A stretch of 64,000 bases of DNA from Cafeteria roenbergensis (taxonomy: Eukaryota; Sar; Bigyra; Bicosoecida; Cafeteriaceae): NCBI GenBank assembly GCA_008330645.1, contig VLTN01000080.1:62001-126000 (forward strand), given 5' to 3'. The notes beneath the pieces were generated by a model that saw only the letters and a list, made by a program, of their open reading frames with translations, was not told the origin of the DNA and did not search any database. The translations under genes were made by a program, and so were the position numbers. Within the stretch, counting starts at the first letter, position 1, and each line of letters begins with the position of its first letter. Below are positions 1-11,900 of the stretch, in pieces.

Positions 1-638
1 CAACACTTCGACCATTTCACCCCGGATCTCCGCCGAAACCGCGCCGTCTGCGTTGGGGAGAGACGCCACGCACGCTAGCGCGTACGGCAGCGCCGCGAGG
101 GCCAGGTCCGCGTCCGCCCATGCCGCGGTTTCGCACGCGAGAAGGATCCTTGGCCACGTGCCTGCCTCGAGTGACTCCTCGTCCGCACCCGCTGCCAAGC
201 TGCGCGTCGCGTCGCCGGCGTCAGCCCCACCACCACTGCCGCCTGCTGCAGCAGTCCCAGCGCCGTCGCCGGCGCCGTCACCGGCGCCAGCCGTCCCTGT
301 TGCCGCTGCTGCGGTCATCGCGATGAGGCGAATCACGCGGTGCGTCCAGCTGCAAGCCCACGCCGCGAACCGGGACCGGGAGGCGCTGGCTCTCACGTGT
401 GGAAGGATTCTGAGAGACGCAGACGGAGCGGGATCAGCTGACCCAGGCGCCGAAACCGCGCCCATTGAGCGATCGCTGGCGTGGCTGAGCGGGTCGGAGG
501 CCCTTGCAGCGCGGTGAGAGCTGTGGCCAGCGAAGCCGCCACCAGCTCTGCCGAGACGCTCCGCAGCCCCATGTGCCCCCCGCCTGGTGCCAGCGTCGCC
601 TGCCCAGCGAGAACCAGCTCCGTGGGCAGCAGCCGCTC

Positions 639-672
<34 letters not shown>

Positions 673-3600
673 GGGCCGGGCAGGTGAACCCGCCCCCCCC
701 TCGTGCAGCTGCGACATCGGCACCACCGCAAGCGCTTGCGATGGCGCGAAACCGCGGTGGTCAGCAAACGGGGCTCGCAGCGAAGACGCCGGCGACGAGG
801 ATGCGGGTGCGGACTTGGCCGACACGGGCCTGACTGGCCCGTGATCGTCCTCGTCGTCGCTGCATCTGCTGGCTCTGCCAGGATTGGGATTGCTACCCGA
901 TGGCTCCGGCCAGTGGCGGCGGCGCCTGAGCTCCGCGGTCGCCAGGCCATCCTGGTGGTGGCGGCGCGAATCCCCGTCCGACGTCGCCGCCCTCCGGACA
1001 GCGACTGCGGCAGAGCCACTTCGTCGCGATCGGCGAATGGAGAGAGTTGACTCCCAGTAGGGAGCCACGACGTCGGCGACGTCGGCGCCAACCAGATCCA
1101 CCAGCGGCTGGGGAAGCTGCATGCCAAGCCCTGCTGCCGCAGCGGCGGCAGCGCCAGCACCAGCGCCAGCGCCAGCGCCAGCGCCAGCAGCGCCCGCACT
1201 GGACTGGGCACCGCCGAGTGCGCCCGCGGCAGCAGGGCCGGCCGCCGACGCGGAGGACTGCGCTCCCCCTCCGTGACCGCCAGCCGCGCCGGCGTGCGCG
1301 GAGGAGGAACCTGCCGCCAGCCCCGACGCGGCCGACCCGTGCTCGGCGGCCGGGCCAATGCCTGCCTGCGACGCGGAGACGACGGCGTGGCGAACCCGCT
1401 GCCGCATGCTGAGGCGCGGTTTCGCCACTCCGAGCAGAGCCGCGGCCTCCTCGAGCATGCGTTGAGCGGTGAGAGCGACGGCCTGCTGGGCGCTGGACCC
1501 CGCCGCCGTTCGAAGGGCCCTCGCGATGTGGGAGCGGATGAAGTGCTTCACGAAGTGCTTTCGGCTCTGCTCTGGCTCTGCTTCGACTGTTCCGTTGACC
1601 ACCTTGAGGTCGAGCCTGGCAGGGTCGACCGCTCCAAGCAGGCCGATGCAGCGGCCGCAGAGGTCCCTGGTGCGGTCCGTGGTCGATCGCCGAGCGACGC
1701 TGAGCAGAGCCGCGAGGAGGTCTGACACCACCGGATCCGAGGGGCCCCCCTCCACAGGGCCCCCCGCTCCGCTGGCGAGCGCAACCGCAGCCGCAGGCGC
1801 CCCGCGCAGCGCCGACTGCACGGCCGCCAGCGCCAGCGCCACCACGCCCTCCACGTCGTGCCGAAGCAGCGGCACGAGGCTGGCGAGGCGGCGTGCGAGC
1901 TGCCCGGCGGTCGCGAAACCGCTCCCCGACGCGCGCAGGGGCTCTGCCGACCCGGAGCCCGCTGGAGCCGGCGCAGCGTCGCTCCTGTCCCGTGCATGCC
2001 GGGGCGCTGTCGCGCCGGTGCCGCTGACCACGGCGGCCACATCGCTCAGAGACTCGGCCGCTGGCCCCAGTGGCAGCAGCGGCAGCGCAGAGGCGGTGGC
2101 TCGCTGTCTCGCCAGCAGAAGCAGCCGCAGCGCCCCTGCAGCCAGGGCCCTCGGGCCGGAGCAACTTTCCGCCCACGCCGAAACCGCTGCGAGGCCGGTG
2201 AGCGGCCGGCCGTCCCAGCCCCGGGCAAAGCGGAGCGAAACCGCCCACGAGGCGGGGTGCCAGGCATCGTCGGAGTCGCGGCCCCACCAGTGCCGCGGCG
2301 GGGCAGCAGCCAGCAGCGCGCCCGGCACGAGGCGGATACTGCTGCCGCTGCCGCTGCTACTGTTACTGTTGTTGCCGCTGCTGCTGCTGCTGCTGCTGCT
2401 GGAACTGCCAGAGGTGGTGGCCACAGCGGCGCCGGCGCAGCTGCTCGCAGCTCCAGCACCAGTCGTGTTCGCGTCCGCCGGCGCGGCAGAGCCAGTGGAC
2501 GGTGCACGCGCGACTGGGTGGCTTGCCCAAGCAGGCTTTGAACGACGCAGCGTTGCTCGCCGCGCACCCTTCCTTCCCAGCAGCGAAACCGCGTCCACGG
2601 CAGCCGACAGCTCCACCTCGTCGTCGTCACCCTCAAAGTCGCCGTCCGCCCCGCCAGCGGCAACCGCCCCGCTACCGAGCGCAGTTGCTCCGGCGACGGA
2701 CCCAGGCTGAGCCCCTGCCTCCGTGCGACGCCCGCCCGCTCGCCCAAGGGACAGCTCTGCCACTGATGGAAGGATCCACGACGCCTGAGCCGCCGTCGGA
2801 AGGATGCTCGTCGCTCCGAGCGACGGGTGGCCGCCCAGCGGCTCTGCTATGCCCGGGAACCGTGGGGTCGCTGATGCGCCGGCGGCGGGGTCAGACCCGC
2901 CCTGCCATCCATGAGTGGCTCCGCTGCTGACGTCACTACGCCCGAGATACCTGCCACCGGATGCCGTGACGGCTCTGCTCCCGCTCCTGCCGCTCCTGTG
3001 GTTGCTGCTGCTGCTGTTGCTGCTGAGAGCTGAGGCCGCTCTGCCAAGCTGAGAGACGTCCATCTCGAGCTCGGCTCCAGCTGCAGCAGCGGCTGCGTCC
3101 GCAACGGACACTTCATCGCCCGGTGATACCTCCCATGCCTCGGTGTTCGCCCACTGAGCGCCCGAGGCCGCGGCCACTGAGCCTGCCCCGTCCGCTGCGG
3201 CCCCTCCCTCAGCCACGTGCAGCAGCAGAACGTACACCGTAGGCAACGCTGCAGCGAGCGACTCGTCTGAGAGACGCGACACGAACGCGAGCAGCAATCG
3301 GCACGCCTCCGCCGCAAGAAGCGCCCTGCTCAACGCATACTTGAGCAGAGCCGTCAGCTGCGTGACCATTCGGCTGGCGGCAGCTGGCAGCAAAAACGGC
3401 ACGAGACGCCGGAGCGAGCGAACGCCGGCCAGCTTGGCTCCGTCGGGCACCGCTGGGTCAATGCAGAGCCCCGCTATGCGGTTGAACAAGGAAGAGTAAC
3501 GGATACTCACGTAACCGCGCGCAGGCAGCGCTCGTACCGCCCACGACGCCGGCCCGTCCGCCGCCTCGGCCCCGGCCGCCTGAGGCGCCGCCGCTCCAGC

Positions 3601-5889
3601 CGCAGGGCCGCCCTCCTCGCGCCCCGGCCCGGCAGGCGTCAGGCCAAACGCCTCGGCCACGCACTGACCCAACGGGCCGCTCCGGCCTGGGCCCCCGGAG
3701 GCCGACCCGCCTGCCAGCGGGTCACTGGTGAAACCGCATGGTCTGTGTGCGGCCTCGTCCTTCGTAAGGCGCCTGAGAACGTCCTCTAGGGCAAAGGGGT
3801 CCGTCCGTGGCAGAGCCGTCGCCATCAGACCGGGCACGCTGGTGGTAGAGGCGCCGGAATCGCCAGTGGCACCGGTCACGCCCCTACGAGCAACGCTGCT
3901 GCTGCTGCTGCTGCTGCCGCCGCCGCCACCGCCGCCCGCAGCGCCGGCCCGCCCCATGAACGCATCGAGCGTCGCCTTCCGGGTGACCGAACTCCCTTGG
4001 GTAGCAGCCGGCTGGGATGCCTGAGACCGGCCAGCGCCGCCCGCCCCGCCGAGACCCCCGCTTGAGGCTGCTGCTGCTGCTGCCGCCAATGACGACGACG
4101 AGGACGAGGGCTCCAGACCGAAGGCTTCGAGGACGTCACCAGCTCTCATATCCGGCGACGCTGGCAGCGCGTCCGTCCCGAGAAGACCAACACCGAGCGA
4201 CCGCAGGCTGAGCAGCAGCCGACCTGCCTCAGACTCGGACGCGACGCGCCCTGCCGCGACGGCGCAAATCACAAACACACGGCTCGCTACCGCGCGCAGG
4301 AGCGCCGGCGCCGACGGGAAGCGAAGGAGGTGGACCAGCTGGGCCCAGGCACGCCGCGATTGCTGCGAGCACGCCCCGCCCAGCAGCAGCCGGCCGCACG
4401 CCTGGGCGGCGAGGGCGAGCCGCGACGCCATCAGCATCTGCCGCGTTTGAGCTCGGCGGGCGGGCTGGGAGAGCGACGCGAAGCCGAACAGGTCCCTCTC
4501 GTCGCTCACCATCAAAGAGCCGGTTCGAACGGCAGAGCCGGCCCTGCCGGGGGGCCCACCGTTTCTCGAGACGTCGCTGCCGCCGCCCGCCGTCCCGCCG
4601 TCGTCGGCATCGGGAACAGCAGCAGCGGAGGAGGACGAGGGCGAGGAGGCGGTGCCAACGCCGGCCGCGTCCTCAATCGTGCCGGCCTTGAGCACGTGTG
4701 CCAGCACCGCCAGCGACCCCAGCGCCTCGGTAGAGCCAAGCCACACCAGGTGCGGAACCACAGAGGGGGCAACACGTGCCGCAAACCCTTCCGGGTGCGA
4801 AACCGCTCCGTCGGCGGCGGCCACCTCGGGCGGCAAGCCGGGCCAGGACCCGTCGTGACCCACCTCCAGCACCTCCCGGAAGAAGGCTGCCAGCACGCCG
4901 GGCCGGGCTGCGTTGAACAGGGCCGTCGACGAAACCGCCACAAGCGTGTGCTCAAGCGATAGCACCAGCCGGAGGAGGGATCGTCCGACCGGCTCTGCCG
5001 CCTCCGTCGCCGCAGAGCCACTTCGCGGCCTGGCCGCCCGGGCAGTGACACAGCGCGCGAGGCGGTGGAGTGCCTCGCGAACGGCAGAGCGAGCGGAGGA
5101 CGCGGCCGTGGACGCGCACCACAGCCGGATCAGAGCCGCCGCCGAGGCGGTCAGGAGGGGTCGGGACCAGGAGGTCTCGTCCGCGGCGACGTCTGCGGAG
5201 GCGCCTGCTAGAGCCGTGAGGGCGGCGCCGGACACGCCGGCCGTGACGGCTGCCGGCATCGGCGGGTAGAGCTCCGTTGCGATGCCAGATGCGCTGGTGA
5301 AACCGCGCGAGGACCAGTCGTCAGCCGACCGCGGCTGCGCATCCGCGCCCGCGCCCGGCCCTGCGGCGGAGGCGCCGGCGCCGGCGTTGGCAGAGTGGGG
5401 GGCTCCCAGGGACGCTGGCTTCATGTCCAGCGCAGCCAGCGACACTGCGAGGCCGAGGAGCCGGCGTGCCACAGCTGGGGCCATGGTGGCGGCGGAGCGA
5501 TCCGCCGAAAGCCGGTCCACGCCGGAGTCAGACCCCGCGACCACGCCCCCTCCGGACGCCGTCACGGAACCACTCACGCCCCGCAGCGCGTTGCCCTCTC
5601 CGGCGGCGGCAGCTGCCTGAACCGTCCGCTGCGCCGCCACGACTGCGGCAGCCGACGCCTGCTCCTCGTCCGCCTGGGGACAGCGCGAAGCAGCGTCGAC
5701 GGCGTCGTCGCCGTCTGCACAAAGCGGCCAGTGGCAAGGCAGCGCCCTTGGAGGCAGCCCCGCCGCAATCGCGTGGGCACTGGGCGCGGCAGCCAACCCT
5801 GCCCAATCGGCAGAGCTGCCCCTACTGCTGCTGCTGCTGCTGCTGACGTCAGGCCCGCCGCCGCCGTCGCCACTGTCGATGCCGCCACT

Positions 5890-5930
<41 letters not shown>

Positions 5931-8900
5931 TGCTGCTGCTGCTCGAGCCGGCGGCCGTGTCCTGAGCCCGCTGCCGCGCCTCAGAGGCGCTGCCACCGAC
6001 GCCAGCCGCCCCGCCGCCGCCGCCGCCGCCCAAGTCCATACTGCCCTCGCCGCTCATCCGGCCATCAGCCGGCAGCTCCCCAGCGACAAGCCCCCGGCTT
6101 CCGCCCCCAGTCCCGTGCGCGAAACCGCTGGCCGTGGCCCGCGCCGCCGCCTCCGCCGCCTCTGCGTGCGCCGGGGCGAGCAGCGGCGCCGACAGGCCTC
6201 GGTCAGTGCGGTTCCACACCGCCGCACGGAACGACGATGAAACCGCCGATGAAACCGCTGAGATTGTTCCGCTCGACACGGACGTCGCCGCTCCAAGGAC
6301 GGTGGAGCGGGGCGCAAGAGCGGCGCCCTGCCGCTCGGCAGAGCCAACCAGCGACGCCGTCGCCAGTCTGGCATGAGCGATGCTGCGAGTGCGCGTGATG
6401 GAGCGGAGACTGCGAGGCGACCAGTCGGCACGAGCGCACCAAAGAGCCGTTCGCTCGGCAAGGTAAACGGCCAAAAGATTCGCCGCTCCGGGCCGGACCT
6501 CCGCTGCGGGGCCGGCGAGCGTCGACGCCGCGTCAGCCTCCTCAGGTGAAACCGCGAGGCGGGTGACCGCTGCCGCAACGGCATCGGCGACGACTGCCGC
6601 CGCGACATCCCAGGCACTGGACGCAGACGCTCCCGCCGGTGGGCGTACGGCAGAGCCGCTCGGCAGGCCCCTCGTCCGGCAGAGCCAGCTGGCCGTGGCG
6701 GCTGCCGCTGCAGCGTTGACCGAGAGACGTCGGCGCCACGACTCGGCGCCGACCCACGCGACGACCGCGAGTGCAAGCGGCTCTGCCGCCCGACCCACTT
6801 CGGGGTCGCTCGATTCGAGTGACGCCAGCGCCCATCCCAGCACTCTGGCGGCCACAATCAGACCTCGCACGGCCGCCGACGACGACGGAGACGACGACGA
6901 CGACGACGGCAGTGATCCGAGCCGGCCGCCCAGCTGGCTGCGACGACGTCTTCGACCTTCGCCTCCGTCGTCGGCAGAGCCGCTTCCCTCCGACACGTCA
7001 TCCACGGCAGAGCCGCCGTCCTCCCCCGACAGGGAACTTCCTGCGGCAGAGCTGGGCCCCGCCGCTGCCGCAGCCGTGACCACGCCGCCGCCGCCGCCGC
7101 CGCCGCCGCCTCCACCACCGCCTCCGCCGAGGGTCAGCTCCGCCGCCTCGGCCGCTGCCGCCGCCCGCTCGCGCCGCGTCCTGGCAGAGCTGGACCCGAG
7201 GCGTCGTCGCGACTGAGAGGCTGCCATGGCAGAGCCAGGCCCCGAAACCGCCGTGATGCCCCCAGCTGCCACTGCCTCGAACGCAGCCGTGACGGCGCGG
7301 CGAGACCCCTTCGGCGCCGACTCCGCCGGCTGAGGCGTCGGATGCGCGTCGCTCCTTCGAGGCTGCGACGAGGGCGCCAACGACGGCTGGCCCTGGCCAG
7401 AGGGGCCGCCATCGGCGGTGCTGCCGCCTTGGGACGACGACGGAAACGGCCGCGGCTCTGCGCTGGCTCTGCCGACCCTTCCAGGTCGGAACCGTCTCCG
7501 CACCGCTTTGAACGCCGTGGCCGCCACCAGCTCTGCCGGGAAAGCGAGGCCACATGCGTTGAACGGCGCAAGGGCGCGGAACGCCGCGGCAGCTGCCAAC
7601 AGCGCTGCCGCCGTCGTGGCCTCTCGACCGGATACCTGCGGCGACACCGCGACAAGAGTAGCTCTGCTCGTCGAAGCGACGGCGTGCAGAGCCACCGGCA
7701 GAGACGAAGGCTCGACGCCCGGCGATGCGTCGCTCGCCGCCGCCGCCGCCGCCGCCGCCGAGGCTTGGGCCCACGCTGCCGCCACTGCCGTGGCGTGGGG
7801 AACGTGCGGGGTGGTTGCCGCCTCCAACGCCGCAGCGACGCTGCTCGGGTGCAGAGCCGGATGAAGTGGGAGGCGCACCGAAACTAGGGCAGAGCCGGCA
7901 GAGCAGGTTGCCGAGCGGGCGGTGCGGAGCAAGCCTCCCAGGCGCCAGAGGCCCTCGGCAGAAAGGTCCTCCGGTCGAGCCGGGGCCTCCGCTGCCCCAA
8001 CCCACGGTGCGAGCAGGTGGCCCACTGCCGCAGCAGCCCCGCGCTGCGCCGGCCAGAGACACGCGTCGCTCAGTGACAAGGCGTGACGGAGCAGCGCGGA
8101 CGTCGACGGGTCGCCACACCGCGCCGCAGCCAACTCCACCAGCGATCTCGACGGCCGGGACAACGAAGTGGGGCAACGCCCTGCGGTTTCACCGGGCGGA
8201 CCGGCGCCAGCCAGAGCCCTGACCGCTCCCAGGACGGCGAACAGTCGGAGTGACTCCGGCGGCAGAGCCGCTATGACACGTGCTGAGAGCCCCACGCTTG
8301 CAGCAGCGTTGGACAGAGCCGCAGCGGCAGAGATCCTTGACCGTCTCGTGAACCAGGACTGATGCTCGTGCGACCGGTCACGAGACGTGTCACCTGCCTG
8401 GCCAGAGGCCTCCCTGCCCCTGCAAGACGCGCCGAGCGGCAGGAGCCACGTCTCGGCAGAGCCGCGGTCCACAGCGAGCAGCTCCAGAACAGCTCGCAGT
8501 GTCACCACCGGCGACACAACGGACAAAATTGGTCCCGGCAGAGCCACTTCGAGCGATGACGACGAGCCCCCAGGGGCAGAGGTCCCGTCCCTGGGGTGAC
8601 CCGGCAGCCGCTTCCGCTTGCCACGGCCGCTGGAGGCAGCGCCGCGACGTGAGCCGGCCACGGCGCTGACCATCCCGTTGGCGTCGCCGCCACCGCCACC
8701 GCCACCGCCACCGCCACCGCCACCGCCGCTGTCGCTGTCGCTGTCGCTGCCGCTGCTGCTGTCGCTACCGTCGATCACGACGGTTTCTCCAGGGCCATCG
8801 GATCCGCGTCCCCGACCACCGACTGCTCCTCCCCCCTTGGACGGCTTCCCACGCGGTTTCGCGCGCGGCGTCGGGCTGCGAGGGTCATCATCGCCTTCAC

Positions 8901-11900
8901 AATCAGACTGCCTCCCCGGACCGCTCTGAGAATCCTTCCAGTCCTGGAGGCTGCGACCTGCCCCCCGCCGTAGCTGCTGCTGGCGCTGCTGCTGGCGCTG
9001 CTGCTGGCGCGAGAGTCGCTCAATCACGGCCAGCCGCGCGCTGTTCAACGCCATCACCAGCTCTGCCGCCTGACCGAGGCTCACGGCGGAATTGCACGCA
9101 TCTGAGATGGCACGAAACCGCGCCTCCTCGAGCGCCTGCGACGCCTCTCCCGCAGCAACACGTGCGCTGACACCGACCGAGCCAGCCCGCACCGAGGAGC
9201 GCACTGATGCGGTCGCGGAGCCGTCATCGGCCGAGAACGGCGGACCCCTCTGCCTGCTAGCTACGGCCCTGGGAGCGGCGGCCAGCGAGGGCGCGCTGAA
9301 CAACGCCAGGGACGCGAAACCGTCCAAGGCAGAGCGCAGAGCTGCCTTGGCCTCCGCCTCCGTCACCCTGCCCCCTTCGCGCCCGCCACCGCCAGCGCCA
9401 CCGGCGTCGCTGGCAGCAGCGGCGGCACAGCACACTGCCGCTGCCCGCCGCATGCTGGAGGCCAAGCAGGATCCCAGCAGCCGGCGCCCCAGCGCCGCCC
9501 ACTGCGGCATCGTCGCAGGCGCCGCGAGCAGCGCCCCTGCCCCGCGCAGCGCTGCCGCCAGGGTGGGGGTCACAAGCACGCTCGTCCGCGGCGGGTCCGC
9601 CGCACGAAGAGGCTCTGCCGGCTCTGCCGGTGTGGGTGCCAGCCCAAGACCGAATCGGTGCCTGGAGGAGGCCTTGTCGGCAGAGCCGTTCGAAGTGGCA
9701 GAGCCAGAAGAGGTTGGGTGGGGAGGCCTCGCACCGGCAGAGCCCCTCGCCGCCGCGCCACGGGCACCACCAGCCGCCGCCGCCGCCGCCGCCGCGCCGG
9801 CCTTGACCTCCGCACCGGCCACCGCGGCCGCGGCTCTCACAGCCTCCGTCGCTCGCACGGCGCTGTCGCCACCAGCCATTGCCAGGTCAAGCCCTGCGCC
9901 GGCGTCGCCCTCGGCGGCCACCGCCTGCGCCGCGGTTTCGGCGCACAGCTCCACGAACGAGGCGACGCGAAGCGTGCTGGGCAGCGCGGGAGCTGTCGCT
10001 GCCAGGTACGCAGCCGCCGACGGAAGAGCCGTTGGACGACCAAGCGACGGCGACGTCCGCTCTCGGACCGCCGCCAGCAGCGACAGCTCTGCCTGCGTCT
10101 GGGACGAGGGCCCGTGCACCGGCCTCGCCGCCTCGGCGGAACGTTCCGCCGAGCCAATGACTCTCCCAACCAGTTTGGACAGAGCCGAGACGGAAGGGGC
10201 AAGCGCAGAAAGGACGTCGTCCGGCAGAGCCACAACCGCAAGCGACGCTTGAAGCTGCAGAGCCAATCGAAGTGCTGCCGTCCCGAGAGCGACCGCCTGC
10301 CGAGGGGACAGCGTCGCCGCGGCAGGGTCGGCGGAGTCGTATCGCTTGGTAGGGCCAGCGGCGGCGGCGGAGGCGGCGGCGGCGGCGGCGCGGGCGCCGA
10401 GTCCCGCCGTCGCTGCCGCCTCGCCGGCTGCGCTCCCGGGGTCGGACCCGGCATCGACGCCGAGCGCGTCCAGGGATGCGGCCAAACATTCCGCCGACAT
10501 CCTGACGGCCCGTTTGACCAGCACATCGCGAAGCGACACCCACCTCCTCCGTAGCTCTGCCGCCACGCCCGGCTCTGCCAGGGGCGACCCGGGCTCCGCG
10601 CACATCCGCGACACAGGCATGGGGACGAGCAGTCGGGCTGCGATGCGGAGGCCAGCGAGCGCGGCCACGGCGCCCGTCACGCCATCGCTCGCACTGGTTT
10701 CGGCCCAGCCAGCCGCTGACGCGAGGGGGGCAGTCGCCCACCCGTCAGCACCGCCAGTATCGTCCGCGCTGAAGCCAGCACCGCCGCCGCCGGCTGCTGC
10801 TGCTGCTGCTGCTGCAGCTGCCGTCGCGACCCCATCCGTCCAGAGCTCCTGCACGATTGGCCCGTGAACGGCGAGCGCTGGAACTAGCAGGCGGCCCACA
10901 ACCGACGCTCCAGCAGACGACTGCATCGGCTCTGCCGCCGTCGACTCTCGCGTTCGCCCGCCGCCGCCGCCGCCGCCACCGCCACCGCCACCGCCCCCGC
11001 CTTGCCTGAGCGCCCTGTGAACGGCAGCACTTGCCTTGAGAGCGGGTGAGAGGGTGCTCTGCCCGGCAGAGCCCGACAGCACCGAGATCCCGCTGTGCCT
11101 GCCCGTGGCTCCTTGCATGTGCCCGCCGGCTCTGCCACTTCTGGCAGAGCTCCGTGCGGGGGGCGAAGCCGCAGACCCGTCGTCAGCGACGTGGTCGACG
11201 AGGAGCGCGACGGGCGGCGCGGCGAGCGCCAGCGCCACGTCATCCACGGCCCTTCCGCCGGAGGGCTGGCCCAGCGCGGCTGCGGCGAGGGCGGACGCGC
11301 TGGCGGCGAGGGGCGGGGCGCTACCGGGGCGCGCGTCGCGCGGAGCTGCCCGGCCCCCCAGCGCCTCGATCAGCTCCGCGCCAGACGCAGAGCCGGCCAG
11401 GGCGAGGACTCGCCGGCAGAGCTCGAGCACCGCCCCCGCCTCCCCGGGCGGGCACATTGCTGTGAGGAGGGCCAGAGCGCTGGCTTCGACGCGCCGGGCC
11501 TGACGGCGGCGCCGCGACAGGCCAGAGTTGCGGGACGCGGCCTCAACTCCGTCTTCAGAGTCGTGGTTCAACTCATCGCTGTAGTTGTTGGGGACATCTG
11601 GCTCGGAGTCGTCCTCGTCGCCCTCGTCGTCCCGCCGCCGCTTCCGCGCGGCGCCTGAACCGGCCCCCGGCCCCCTGGCCTGGTCTTCAAAGTCACGGCT
11701 CAGTTTGCGCGGCCGCAGCCCCGCCCTCGCGCCAGGCCACCCGGCGGCGCGGCCGCCGATCCTGCCGCCGATCCCGCCGCTGATCCTGCCATCCTCCCCG
11801 CCGCCCGAGCCGCCCGCGCCAGCCCCGTCCGCCCCGTCGCCCTCAGCCAGCGCCTGCACCTGCGCCGCTGCCACACAGACCATCGTCGGGTGCCTCGCCA

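Noticed and set aside
9092-10252. A 386-codon plus-strand open frame rich in Ala and Ser
   Set aside because: It is the shadow of the ATR-like minus frame, which is continuous for thousands of codons and shows family motifs.
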